Counted from the stretch's first letter, positions 31,346 to 39,923 are shown. The stretch is DNA of 43,895 nucleotides from a virus (IMGVR_UViG_3300019360_000005:1-43895); one strand, 5' to 3'. Numbers and translations are program-made. Notes: generated by a model not told the origin, from the letters alone.

Positions 31346-31588
31346 TTATCCTTCTTCTTTACTCGTGGGAGTAGGGGCTGGAGAATCTGTTCTCCTAGCC
31401 CAGTATAGAGCGCCTAAAGCGCCAACTACGGCGCCGAAATCAACGCCAGAGAATTCTGATAACTTAATAGATTTAACTTCGATGCCGGAGAGAAGAAGCT
31501 TTAGTATAGCTACTGCCATACCAACTACAAACGCAGTCAATGTTACTGACGGCTCTCCTGTTTTTGGGTCTTTTAAATACATATTCAT
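31346..31588 (-). CDS. Small two-segment membrane protein
   Basis: An 80-residue protein. It has YLKDPKTGEPSVTLTAFVVG, a hydrophobic segment to about residue 35, and a second one near GAVVGALGALYWARR. Both membrane passes and the 'KDPKTG.PS.TLT' start are seen in small conserved phage membrane proteins next to capsid genes. A holin is possible on size and topology; it directly follows the capsid gene and its hairpin. Confidence 0.65.
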   Translation of the reverse strand: MNMYLKDPKTGEPSVTLTAFVVGMAVAILKLLLSGIEVKSIKLSEFSGVDFGAVVGALGALYWARRTDSPAPTPTSKEEG

Positions 31589-31597
31589 ATAAAGTTT

Positions 31598-31620
31598 GGG
31601 GAGTTTTAAGGAAACTCCCC
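31598..31620 (-). terminator. Strong hairpin downstream of the capsid gene
   Basis: A 9-bp perfect stem (GGGGAGTTT paired with AAACTCCCC) with a 5-nt loop lies between the capsid stop and the next start. On the minus strand it is not followed by a proper T-run (AAACTTTAT), so it may be a weak terminator or an RNA-stabilising 3' hairpin that raises capsid mRNA level. Confidence 0.6.
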
Positions 31621-31638
31621 TCCGTAACCTTGATTAGC

Positions 31639-32850
31639 TTAAGCTAATCCGGTTGGAACTGCGAGTGACACGATTTTACCGTGTGCTGAACGTTTGCTTG
31701 TACCGAAGTTACAATAATGTCTCCAGTAAGCTTGGAACACGTCGGTTCCGACTTTTCGTAAGAAAGAATCAGAGTCTTCGTGTTTACCCATGCCCATAGC
31801 TTGAAGTTCGAACTTTCGAACCTTTTTCTTGCTAATAGCATAAACAACCGAATCTTGACAATCGAAGTCAAGAATCAAGTCTTTTCCATTGAAGGATAGT
31901 TTCTCGAAACCAGCATCCATCTTACCATCCATATAGCGTTTTTGAGGCACTAAGATATCAAGATACTTTCTTCTTTGTTTCTTATGCATCAAGATTGTAT
32001 CGGGTTCTTCTCCGCCCAAGACTGATACATCGTCGATAATGCGTTGTAGCAAGTCAGAGGTCAAGTTACCGCTTGCTGCATCGAGTCGGCGTGAACGCCA
32101 TTCTCTATTAGCTGAAGCGTCGATATTTTGGAACGTGGTCAAATCCGTTGAATCATCAACGATACCGCGTAAGCCCATCATCTCTTTACCGTCAGCAGCA
32201 GCGGAATCACGAATATTCTCTTTTACGATAGCATCGGTCGTGATAACAGCAGCGCCTAATGAAGCTGCGAGATAAATGATCTTATTCACTTTATCAATTG
32301 AGTTGATTCGAATAGAGTCAACAGTTTTTGTTGCGCCATTAAAGATATCAACCACCATGTTAGCGCGCAAATACTGAACGCTATCAACAGTGAATGATGT
32401 AATATTGGAAGCAACGTTTTGAGCTGGACTAGCTAAAAGACCATTGCCAAGTCCGAAGAACTGTCTGTTCTCGTCTTTAAGCAAGCGTTCTTTAGCCATA
32501 TCAAGAGCGTCTATAACAACGCCAACGAAAGCTTGTTCATCAGTATCAGCAGAAGCCGCAGAGAGTCCTGAGAACTCAATTGGTCCTGTTAATACTTTAG
32601 GAATTACTTTCCATTGAACATAGTTTTCATTATCAATAGTACGGAAAGTCTCTGTTTCGTTAATAGCGCCAACAGATTCGTTACCATAGTCATTGATAGC
32701 TCCGAAGTAACCTTCCCCACCTGGGCTATATTTGGTAAGAGATTTAGCAATCTCATCCATAGCCTGGTGTTTAAGGTTTTGATGTTTTTCTACATGATCG
32801 TCGTAAACTCTTTTAAGAGCACCGGCGATTGTACTTAAACTAGTAGCCAT
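31639..32850 (-). CDS. Major capsid protein (HK97-like)
   Basis: A 403-residue protein with the features of large HK97-fold capsid proteins: a helical N-terminal arm (ALKRVYDDHVEKHQNLKHQA), E-loop-like GGEGYFGAINDYGNESVGAI, a long helix around DALDMAKERLLKDENRQFFG, and a C-terminal A-domain with DTILMHKKQRRKYLDILVPQ and WRHYCNFGTSKRSAHGKIVS. It follows scaffold and portal, the canonical order. Its codons include more CGT/GCG/TCG than neighbours, as expected for the most highly made protein. Confidence 0.85.
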   Translation of the reverse strand: MATSLSTIAGALKRVYDDHVEKHQNLKHQAMDEIAKSLTKYSPGGEGYFGAINDYGNESVGAINETETFRTIDNENYVQWKVIPKVLTGPIEFSGLSAASADTDEQAFVGVVIDALDMAKERLLKDENRQFFGLGNGLLASPAQNVASNITSFTVDSVQYLRANMVVDIFNGATKTVDSIRINSIDKVNKIIYLAASLGAAVITTDAIVKENIRDSAAADGKEMMGLRGIVDDSTDLTTFQNIDASANREWRSRRLDAASGNLTSDLLQRIIDDVSVLGGEEPDTILMHKKQRRKYLDILVPQKRYMDGKMDAGFEKLSFNGKDLILDFDCQDSVVYAISKKKVRKFELQAMGMGKHEDSDSFLRKVGTDVFQAYWRHYCNFGTSKRSAHGKIVSLAVPTGLA

Positions 32851-32864
32851 CTTATTTTATCCCC

Positions 32865-33644
32865 TTAAACAGAATTAGATGCCTTAGAAAGGCTTAAGAT
32901 GCGTTGAATCATCTGATCACGCCTCTCAACCTCATCTGTAGAGTATTTAAAGTCCCCTTTTGTAGGCGTAGCACCTTTAACCATAGGTTTAGGTGCAGAA
33001 GCATCCTTCTTCTTGCCTTGTGAGTATTCTGCTGTGGTAGAACGTTTAATACCGTCTACAAGTTTTGACATATCGGCATGTACCTTATTAAAAATAGAGG
33101 GTACTTGGTCCAATCTGGCATTACTTTGCATAACAGAAGCCCTGATCAATGAATCGTATAAAGGTTGCATTTCTGAACTTACTTTATTAGTACTATACAA
33201 CTCTTTTACAGCGTTGGTATAGCGATCTACTAAAGTCTGATTACGAGATTCTGCAAGTTGAGCTTCTAATTGCTCAATCTTTGAAGTGCTCTCACCAATC
33301 TTTTCAATATACGAAGCTAGTTCAGGCTTAATACTCCTGAGTTCTTCTAAGTCAGCATTCTTGGGCTTAGCCTGAGGAGCTTGGGAAGCTTGTAAGCCTC
33401 TTACCATCCTCTGTAAGTCTTCATACTGTCTTTTAGACTCTGCTAGAGCCTCTTTCATTGAGTTCCGGTCTTCGATTAACTCTTTAAACCGGGGATGCTC
33501 ATGAAATTCAGGCGTCTTTTCTGTATTTGCTTCTGGGGTCTGGGTAGACTCAGAAGCGTTTAATGTTTCTTGAGAATTATTTTGAGGTTCAGACGATACC
33601 TCAGTCTCATTAGCGTCTGTTTGATTCTCAAATAAATTATCCAT
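32865..33644 (-). CDS. Scaffolding protein candidate
   Basis: A 259-residue acidic, Gln/Glu/Ser/Thr-rich protein. It has a disordered N terminus (about residues 1-45), a coiled coil at about 55-125 (LIEDRNSMKEALAESKRQYE, EQLEAQLAESRN), and a basic C terminus with KGATPTKGDF. This composition, length and location directly upstream of the capsid gene fit phage scaffold proteins, which line the procapsid and leave before DNA packaging. Confidence 0.7.
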   Translation of the reverse strand: MDNLFENQTDANETEVSSEPQNNSQETLNASESTQTPEANTEKTPEFHEHPRFKELIEDRNSMKEALAESKRQYEDLQRMVRGLQASQAPQAKPKNADLEELRSIKPELASYIEKIGESTSKIEQLEAQLAESRNQTLVDRYTNAVKELYSTNKVSSEMQPLYDSLIRASVMQSNARLDQVPSIFNKVHADMSKLVDGIKRSTTAEYSQGKKKDASAPKPMVKGATPTKGDFKYSTDEVERRDQMIQRILSLSKASNSV

Positions 33645-33688
33645 TGTTGGCTCTCCTTATTAGCGTCTTATATACCTAGACGAGAGGT

Positions 33689-34510
33689 CTACCTTAAGCC
33701 GGGCGGTAGGATGAGCTTAGATTTTGGGTGCTCTTGGTCGAAGGTAGGCGTCATCTTTGCCTTATAGCGAGATAGCAAGTCGTTATAACGTGCTTGCAAG
33801 GCCGCTACTTGACCTCTAACCATTTGATCATAAGCGTTCACAGCTTTATTTGCATAGTCGATAGCATAATTGTTCATCTCAAGTAGATCTAGTTCTTTTC
33901 TATGTTTGCAGACCATGCTGTAATCAGTAAAAAATTGGATACCGAGCTTATTAAGCTTAAGACAGAAGCCTAAGTCTTCGCCTTCAGTTAAAACTCTTGT
34001 TTCAGGATTAAATTTAAATTCAAAGTAGGGCTTTTGTAGGAGAGAAAATATCTCTCTTTTAATAAACATACAGCCAGTAGCTAACCCATCTACAAATTCA
34101 ATGCCTTCATAAGGTATCTTAGCAGGCGCTATACCTACGCCATTAGTACCTTTATAAGCGGTAAATACAATCTGCCTATGTTCTTCATTTAACTGCCCCA
34201 TAAATACAGGATATGGTGCTCCTGCTACCTTCCATTTATCCCAATGCACTGCGATAAGGTCAAGTACATGTCTAGGGGGAGTAATGTCAGAATCTAAGAA
34301 CCAAAGCACATCACAATCTGTTGCTAAAAACTCCTCTACAATACCATTTCTTGCTGCATCATGAAATATTCTTTGAGTAAGCTTTTGTGGATATACAAAT
34401 TCGATTGTATCTCCGTAGTCTTTCTCTAGATCTCTAAGCAAATAAGTTTGAGAATCTACTATAAATCCAGTAGAGGGGATACCAACATACATTTTAATCT
34501 TCTTAGACAT
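33689..34510 (-). CDS. GT-A fold glycosyltransferase-like protein
   Basis: A 273-residue protein. WFLDSDITPP contains the DxD metal/nucleotide-sugar motif (Asp73, Asp75). VDGLATGCMFIKREI and TEGEDLGFCLKLNKLGI are the acceptor and ED-type catalytic segments of GT2-like enzymes. The last 50 residues form a basic helix and tail (AALQARYNDLLSRYKAK). It lies between portal and scaffold genes, overlapping the portal start by 1 nt. Its position suggests it acts on, or is packaged with, head proteins; that is inference. Confidence 0.8.
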   Translation of the reverse strand: MSKKIKMYVGIPSTGFIVDSQTYLLRDLEKDYGDTIEFVYPQKLTQRIFHDAARNGIVEEFLATDCDVLWFLDSDITPPRHVLDLIAVHWDKWKVAGAPYPVFMGQLNEEHRQIVFTAYKGTNGVGIAPAKIPYEGIEFVDGLATGCMFIKREIFSLLQKPYFEFKFNPETRVLTEGEDLGFCLKLNKLGIQFFTDYSMVCKHRKELDLLEMNNYAIDYANKAVNAYDQMVRGQVAALQARYNDLLSRYKAKMTPTFDQEHPKSKLILPPGLR

Positions 34511-36657
34511 TATTTGCCACCTGGTACATTAATATCTGTAGAGAGAGCAGCCTTACCTTCTTTAGAAGCGCCCTTACCTGTAGGGGATAAGGTCTGATCT
34601 GGATTCTGTTCTGGTTGTGGGGGTTGGCCAGAAGCTAAAGCTTGCATCTGTTCAGCTTGCTGCTTTTGAGCCTGCATACTCATATGTTCTTCATAGTGTT
34701 TCATGTAAGCTTGTTGCACACTGGGGGATTGAGACATGAATCTTGGATCTTTCATGCCACGAGAAAGGATTTCAATGTGTACATCATGATTATCTACATC
34801 TAGTACTATAGGGGCATTATCTGGGGAGTATTCGATATTATCAAGTAAATCATTCTCCCATTCAGCGCGTTTAACATCTGCGCCAACATCCCCATCAAAG
34901 CCAGAGATACCCATCTGATCAAGATACTCTAGTTTATTGCCTGATTGTTCAAGACCTAAGATACCAGTAGCAGCAGCTTCTTGTAAAGCTGCCTGCTTAG
35001 CAGCCTGGAGCTTAGGCACATTAGAGCCGGCCTCTACCCTCACATTAGTGTTGTCATTTAAGTCAGAGCCTATAAATTTATTAATGGCATCTTCTGGAAG
35101 ATCTGAATTAAGGGACATAAGCATCTTAATAAAGTCTTCTCTAGGCTCTGCATACTTCTTAGCGATAATCTTAAGCTGTCTTTTTTGAGAATTCTCTACA
35201 AATCTCTTCCATCTATCTAATATGGGATAGAGCTTACCAGTACCTACCTCATACAACAGATTTAAGGCAGAGGCGGCATTAACACCAGGAGGTCTATCTC
35301 CTTTTAAGATGTCAATAGCGCCTGTTAAAGTCTTAATATCTTCTACTCGCATTTCTCTTTCAGAAAATACAGATTGATCTACACCTGCTGCTGGAATTGT
35401 ACTGGGGGAATTATCGCCCCTATAAAATATTTCTTGTCCGGGTCTTCCTGTCCAGAATCCTGGAGAAATACCAGCAGAGATTGGTATAGACTTTTGAGGT
35501 ACGGCCATTGTCTTACGAGTAAGGATTAATACAGAGTCAATACTATTGATAGTCTTTTGTACATCAACAGCATTATCCATAGGGCCTTTGCCCCAGAATC
35601 TTCCTGGAACTAATTCCCACCTACACTCTGAGTAAGGGTGCCAATCGCCTTGATCTGGACCCTCATACGGAGAATCTCCAGCATAAAGAGTCTTACCGTT
35701 AGCTACAACAATAAGTCTGCCCTTTGGGTGCATAGAGGAAGGACCTTCATAGTATTCTTTTAAAATAGCTGAATTGGCGGGCACATAATCCCCAGTAGAG
35801 GTGGTATTGCCTTCTGAGATATTGGTGTTGTTCTTTACACCAGAAGAAGACTTTAAATTGAAGAATCTTCGCATAGAGCCCGATAAAGATCCTTCGGGTT
35901 TTACCTCAGTAGCAAGTCCGGTGTAACCGGGCTTTTGCTTATCATAGTTTTCTATAATATACGGAATGGATTGGATTGAGTATTCCATAATCCATTTCAT
36001 CTTATGCATACCAATAGTAAGTGGGTCCATTGCCATACGAAATGGTTCTACGATATCGGTATTAATCTCACCTAATAATATGTCTTCCATGACGGGAAGA
36101 CCTGTAGTAGGATCTATTTGATCCGTCGGAATCTTAACAGTGTTGCCAGCAGTAGTATCCCAGTAGTCTTTCTTAAAGACAGTACCATATGTAAGAAGAC
36201 ATGTTGCAGCATACTCATAATTATCTTCTTCGTGTAGTCTTTCCCAGTTAGCCTCTAAGATAAGATTACCAATCTTAGCAGACATTTTATCTTTATATTT
36301 TTGTGTATTTGGTCTAATAGAAGATCTGGGCTTATTTTTAAGCAGGTAGGACTTTAATGTTTGATAAGCATCAAACATATAGTTTGTTACTGGACGTGGG
36401 ATATAATCATTGGCTTTAGAAACTTGAATCTTCTTCCAAAGACCTCCAGTTTCTCTATCCCCATCAAAGACTATCCATTGATCCCCATCTAAGAACCTAT
36501 GGTTTCTATCCCAGTTATAAGAGAGTCTGGTTTTAACACTACCATCTAATTTATAGAAAGTCTCAATAGATTGAGCTAGTTTCTCAACATCTTCATTAGG
36601 AACTTGAGAAATATCTAGATTACTGCCTTGTATAGTAATGCTAGGATCATTTGCCAT
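34510..36657 (-). CDS. Portal protein
   Basis: A 715-residue portal of the large (P22-like) class. YNWDRNHRFLDGDQWIVFDG, PRPVTNYMFDAYQTLKSYLL, a wing with WHPYSECRWELVPGRFWGKG, and SIDSVLILTRKTMAVPQKSI are typical stem/wing segments, followed by a long helical crown with MQAQKQQAEQMQALASGQPP. The portal forms the DNA entry ring and binds terminase and the adaptor. Confidence 0.88.
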   Translation of the reverse strand: MANDPSITIQGSNLDISQVPNEDVEKLAQSIETFYKLDGSVKTRLSYNWDRNHRFLDGDQWIVFDGDRETGGLWKKIQVSKANDYIPRPVTNYMFDAYQTLKSYLLKNKPRSSIRPNTQKYKDKMSAKIGNLILEANWERLHEEDNYEYAATCLLTYGTVFKKDYWDTTAGNTVKIPTDQIDPTTGLPVMEDILLGEINTDIVEPFRMAMDPLTIGMHKMKWIMEYSIQSIPYIIENYDKQKPGYTGLATEVKPEGSLSGSMRRFFNLKSSSGVKNNTNISEGNTTSTGDYVPANSAILKEYYEGPSSMHPKGRLIVVANGKTLYAGDSPYEGPDQGDWHPYSECRWELVPGRFWGKGPMDNAVDVQKTINSIDSVLILTRKTMAVPQKSIPISAGISPGFWTGRPGQEIFYRGDNSPSTIPAAGVDQSVFSEREMRVEDIKTLTGAIDILKGDRPPGVNAASALNLLYEVGTGKLYPILDRWKRFVENSQKRQLKIIAKKYAEPREDFIKMLMSLNSDLPEDAINKFIGSDLNDNTNVRVEAGSNVPKLQAAKQAALQEAAATGILGLEQSGNKLEYLDQMGISGFDGDVGADVKRAEWENDLLDNIEYSPDNAPIVLDVDNHDVHIEILSRGMKDPRFMSQSPSVQQAYMKHYEEHMSMQAQKQQAEQMQALASGQPPQPEQNPDQTLSPTGKGASKEGKAALSTDINVPGGK

Positions 36658-36660
36658 TGA

Positions 36661-36894
36661 TTAATACATTCCAGAAAGAAGGCGATTACGCTCTGCTAAA
36701 ATCTCTTCTTCTTCAGCTGAGAACTTCTGCGGAATAATGCCTTCCCCTGAAAGAAGAGCATTCTGTTCTTCAGCTACTGAGGCGGAATTAGCAGATACAT
36801 TATTTACAAATACAAGTTTCTTCAGATCTTCTATCTGAAGCTTTAGGTCAGAAATACGCGCTTCATATTGTGCTATGAGTTTACTATTAAACAT
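36661..36894 (-). CDS. Small coiled-coil protein
   Basis: A 77-residue protein with coiled-coil heptads (LIAQYEARISDLKLQIEDLK) and a charged C terminus. It sits 3 nt before the portal gene and overlaps the preceding gene by 1 nt. It could be a small head or packaging factor; not recognised. Confidence 0.55.
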   Translation of the reverse strand: MFNSKLIAQYEARISDLKLQIEDLKKLVFVNNVSANSASVAEEQNALLSGEGIIPQKFSAEEEEILAERNRLLSGMY

Positions 36895-37076
36895 TATTTA
36901 CCTAGAGATTTATTAAAACTATCTTGGATAAGAGTTCTCTTATCCTTATCTGTCTTATCTTTAATAGATTTCTCTAAGCCGGGTAAAGCACTAGGCGAAG
37001 GTTTAGGAGATTCTTCTGAATCTTTCTTTCCCATAAGCTTCGCTATACCATTCATTATGTCTAGTCCCCTTGACAC
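36894..37076 (-). CDS. Small charged hypothetical protein
   Basis: A 60-residue Lys/Ser/Asp-rich protein starting MSRGLDIMNGIAKLMGKKDS and ending in a basic helix. Likely disordered. It starts 2 nt after the stop of the upstream gene. Not recognised. Confidence 0.5.
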   Translation of the reverse strand: MSRGLDIMNGIAKLMGKKDSEESPKPSPSALPGLEKSIKDKTDKDKRTLIQDSFNKSLGK

Positions 37077-37078
37077 AA

Positions 37079-37342
37079 TTAAATACCAAAGCCTATAATC
37101 TGTCCATATCGGGTAGCGGTAGGATCTGCAAATGCTAGAGTAGCTACGTTAGTAGCCATAGTAGGAGCAGCAGTTTGCACAAGACCGGAAACAATAACGT
37201 ATCTTAAATTAGATAACTTATCAAAAGTTACTGTACCGGAGGTATCTCCATTAGCTATGGATAGGTCCATAATCTGCATCTTAAGGGGGCCTACTGAGAA
37301 TGCTCTTGGTTCATTGGTAGCGTTGGTTGCTGAAAGCGCCAT
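37079..37342 (-). CDS. Small virion/decoration protein candidate
   Basis: An 87-residue beta-rich protein (AFSVGPLKMQIMDLSIANGD, GTVTFDKLSNLRYVIVSGL). Small beta proteins with 'A..NGDTSGTVT' patterns are common among phage structural proteins. It begins with AAGGA about 10 nt upstream. A capsid decoration role is a guess. Confidence 0.5.
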   Translation of the reverse strand: MALSATNATNEPRAFSVGPLKMQIMDLSIANGDTSGTVTFDKLSNLRYVIVSGLVQTAAPTMATNVATLAFADPTATRYGQIIGFGI

Positions 37343-37388
37343 AAATATTTTTCCTTTTCTTGATATTTAACGCCTATCTTGAGGCGGG

Positions 37389-37436
37389 AAGGGGAACTAG
37401 AAAGGCTCAACGAGCCTAATTGACTAATATCCCCTT
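37389..37436. promoter_or_regulatory. Nested hairpins between terminase and head genes
   Basis: AAGGGGA (37389-37395) pairs with TCCCCTT (37430-37436), enclosing a 6-bp hairpin AGGCTC/GAGCCT (37403-37408/37412-37417, loop AAC). It lies in the 174-nt gap after the terminase stop. No long T-run follows on either strand; a processing site or weak terminator is possible. Confidence 0.45.
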
Positions 37437-37484
37437 ACCTTGTTAGTTTATTCGTCATCGGGTGAATTACTCCCTACTATATAG

Positions 37485-37506
37485 TAACAATATATTTATA
37501 TTGTTA
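37485..37506. promoter_or_regulatory. 22-bp palindrome
   Basis: TAACAATATA, TT, TATATTGTTA form a perfect 10-bp inverted repeat with a 2-bp centre. It is directly next to another palindrome, TACTATATAGTA, at 37475-37486. This symmetry fits a dimeric repressor operator better than a terminator. Confidence 0.5.
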
Positions 37507-37516
37507 AGATAACTTA

Positions 37517-38971
37517 TTAATCCCCAAAAGGGTCTTTAGGAATGGGGTTACGCTTTTCGAATAATTCGCGTCTTAGGGCACCTTCTATACTAAAGTCCCT
37601 TTCTAACTTATTGCGTATAGTCTCGTTTTTAGGGGTTTCTGGCTGAGACATCACAAGATAGCGTAGGGCATCTGGTAAGTGGTCATCTACCTTCTTAGGT
37701 TCTTCCTTCTCGTTCTTAACCCCCTTCTGATTATCGGGGAGTTCAGCCCATCTGTAGGTTACAAGAGTATCTATGAGATTGGGGCAGGTATCGAATATAT
37801 AGATTCTGGGCTTACCAGTGCGCTCATTGATCTTAAGATAGGTCTTAACTCTATCTATACCAGTCTGAACTGAGTTAGCAGCGGGAATAAGGGGTATCTT
37901 ACGTGGTAGATTCTGCTCATACACATCCCAATCAGACTCTCCCTTTTGGCCTACAGAGCGTTTTGTAGAGGGGTCTAGGTACATACCACTAATCTTCTCT
38001 CGAAAGCTTAACCCAACCAATCCTTGTTGGTTGGTCTTCCTATTACCCTTACAGATCTCCTCAATAAGCCAGCCTGATTCGTAGAACTCTCTATAGATAT
38101 AGATATTGCCATCATAGTCTACAGCTCCCCAGATCATAGCTGCTTGATTAACAAAACCGTGATCAGCGCCTATAATCTTAGTCCACTCTTCGGGTATACG
38201 AAAAGGCTTAATGACATGTACATCACGCCTAAATTCGGTATATATCTGACCAGAGAAGCTATCAAAGCTACCATAGACTTCCCTATCTACTCTCTCTTTA
38301 GACCAGGTATCCATAAGAGATTGCACATACCCTTCGGGTAGGTGCGTATTCTCGGTAGAAGGAGCTAAGATAAGCTTATATTGCTTTTTAGCCTCTAAAG
38401 TCTTAAACATGTCTTGCTTAATAAAGTACTGATATATCCAGTTATGTCCTGCGGGATTGCCTACGATAATACCTTTACGTAATCCGTTTAAGTTACGTAA
38501 TCTACCTTGTAGTAGGAGAAAGGATTCTTCAGAGACTTGGGAAGCCTCATCTATACCAAAGCCAGAAAGGTTAAGAGATCTTAACTTACCTGGTTCGTCT
38601 AAGCCTACGAAGTAGAAAGTGGCTTTCTTACCTGCTGAGGCTCTAATAGTGATCTCAGCATCAGCTATCCTATGCTCTATTATAAGCTCTTTAGGTACAA
38701 TATCCAAGAACTGCTTCATGGTAGTTCTTCGCAGTTCAGGCATGAACTGCCTAGCTATCACATACTCCCCACCATGGAGTACACCTTGCATAAGCATGGT
38801 GATACACAATATAAGGCTTTTTCCTGAGCCTACCTAGACGCCCCCCATATAAGCTACGTATTTCTGACCATCTGGGTCTAATACGGAGTTCATAAAAGCT
38901 TTCTGCTTCGGTAGGGGGGCATGTTTACCATCCTTTCCACGGGGAAAGGATAGATTAAGATCTACTATCAT
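37517..38971 (-). CDS. Terminase large subunit, interrupted by an in-frame TAG
   Basis: Reading from ATG 38971, codons 1-45 (ending KYVAYMGGV) fit the start of a large terminase. Codon 46 is TAG (38836-38834), and the frame then continues VGSGKSLILC, the Walker A motif, to TAA at 37517. Total 484 residues if TAG is read as an amino acid. Later motifs: Walker B SGFGIDEASQV, coupling motif IVGNPAG, and nuclease acidic residues in IIGADHGF and DHLPDALRYLV. Taken alone, the part after TAG has only a TTG start at 38809 and would lose Walker A. Either the amber is suppressed, or this copy is mutated, or the base is wrong. Confidence 0.85.
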
Positions 38972-39034
38972 ACGTTACATCCCCGAAGGAGGTTAGTATG
39001 GTCTACAATTGGGTGGGAGAGTACAAAAGAAATA

Positions 39035-39193
39035 TTACTCAAAGATATTCTTTATCTTAACTTTTTTAAGAGTACCGTTCCTATTAGAGTCCTTTAGGAC
39101 TCCCTTCTTCTTACGGTACTTACGCCATCTAGATATCTGAATATCAAACTCTAGCTCTTTATGATTACGTCTTTTAATAAAGATTTTAGACAT
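39035..39193 (-). CDS. Small basic protein upstream of the terminase
   Basis: A 52-residue frame (MSKIFIKRRNHKELEFDIQI start, KNIFE end), very rich in Lys and Arg, on the same strand as the terminase. The first residues and charge pattern look like a real gene, and it is the first gene of the late block. Function unknown, perhaps nucleic-acid binding. Confidence 0.55.
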   Translation of the reverse strand: MSKIFIKRRNHKELEFDIQISRWRKYRKKKGVLKDSNRNGTLKKVKIKNIFE

Positions 39194-39246
39194 TGTTAAG
39201 ATTACTTAAGTATTAGGTACAAGATACACGGTGGTACAAATCGGTA

Positions 39247-39285
39247 GGTAATGCTTTAGCCTATTAAACTTAATCACGCATTACC
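39247..39285. promoter_or_regulatory. 8-bp stem, 23-nt loop
   Basis: GGTAATGC (39247-39254) and GCATTACC (39278-39285) are perfect inverted repeats. Confidence 0.5.
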
Positions 39286-39289
39286 TGAC

Positions 39290-39333
39290 TAGCAACCTAA
39301 CCGAAGGTTAAAGGGTTGCGTAGTCTATCGAGT
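39290..39333. promoter_or_regulatory. Long nested hairpin
   Basis: Outer arms CTAGCAACC and GGGTTGCGTAG pair around an inner perfect stem TAACC/GGTTA with a GAA loop. It is the most stable-looking hairpin of the intergenic region. Confidence 0.55.
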
Positions 39334-39416
39334 ACTAATCGAACGACTAGTCCGAGTCTTGTATACTATATACATATATATAACAGCGCATTTGAAAAGC
39401 TACGATAACAGTATAT

Positions 39417-39443
39417 ATAGATTTAGGAATGTGCTAAATCTAT
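39417..39443. promoter_or_regulatory. 10-bp inverted repeat, 7-nt spacer
   Basis: ATAGATTTAG and CTAAATCTAT are perfect complements around gaatgtg. It may be an operator or part of an origin. Confidence 0.55.
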
Positions 39444-39451
39444 TAAATGCT

Positions 39452-39482
39452 ATATATTCGATCCTATTAGGATCTAATATAT
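39452..39482. promoter_or_regulatory. 12-bp imperfect inverted repeat
   Basis: ATATATT-C-GATCC, TATTA, GGATC-T-AATATAT: 12 of 13 arm positions pair around a 5-nt centre. It lies 8 nt after the previous inverted repeat. Confidence 0.55.
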
Positions 39483-39512
39483 CGGAGTAGATAAGTCTAA
39501 AAATTGGAAAAA

Positions 39513-39541
39513 TTTATGCGGTCAAATGCATTACACTCTTT
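39513..39541 (+). repeat. Direct repeat copy A
   Basis: TTTATGCGGT followed by an AAT..CAT.ACAC..TCTTT pattern. Copy B at 39691-39721 shares the 10-nt core exactly and most of the rest. Confidence 0.6.
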
Positions 39542-39690
39542 TACACACTCAATTTTCCCTCCCCCCATAGCCCTACCCCCGCCATGCTAGTACCAAGTAT
39601 ATAACTTGCATATATAGCAAGAAGCATACCAGATTAGTTAATGAGTCTTAACAATGTATTTATGTACTGTGTCTGTTATGACATGGGGTG

Positions 39691-39721
39691 TTTATGCGGT
39701 GGAATACCATCACACATCTTT
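39691..39721 (+). repeat. Direct repeat copy B
   Basis: TTTATGCGGT identical to copy A, then GGAATACCATCACACATCTTT. The copies start 178 bp apart. Confidence 0.6.
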
Positions 39722-39756
39722 AACTCTAAGCCCATAACTAGGATTATATTCTATCT

Positions 39757-39767
39757 TATTGTATAAT
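39757..39767 (+). promoter_or_regulatory. TATTGTATAAT box 1
   Basis: One of three near-identical 11-nt boxes in the region (others at 39871-39881 and 39924-39934, the last TATTGTATTAT). Each contains a -10-like TATAAT or TATTAT; no good -35 is spaced 17 nt upstream. Candidate phage-specific promoter element. Confidence 0.4.
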
Positions 39768-39792
39768 TATAAAGACAAGTATAAGCATATAA

Positions 39793-39812
39793 GGATAAGC
39801 TTACGCTTATCC
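39793..39812. promoter_or_regulatory. 8-bp hairpin with TTAC loop
   Basis: GGATAAGC, TTAC, GCTTATCC: perfect inverted repeat. Confidence 0.55.
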
Positions 39813-39870
39813 AATCTAGTGTCTAAGTATAGTACATTGTACATAAGATCTACAGATTGATATCATTAGC

Positions 39871-39881
39871 TATTGTATAAT
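39871..39881 (+). promoter_or_regulatory. TATTGTATAAT box 2
   Basis: Identical to the box at 39757-39767. A TTGATA lies upstream at 39857-39862, but the spacer is only 13 nt. Confidence 0.4.
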
Positions 39882-39923
39882 TCAGTGCCAATAAGAGTCA
39901 CTCGAGTACTCTCATCTCATCTG

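Noticed and set aside
38809-38811. TTG start making a shorter terminase of 430 residues
   Set aside because: It begins after the Walker A motif, so the product could not bind ATP normally, while a conserved N terminus is encoded upstream.
39300-39360. tRNA on the minus strand suggested by GTTCGATT
   Set aside because: Position 61 is not C, the T-stem does not pair, and no acceptor or anticodon arm can be formed. No suppressor tRNA was found by eye.
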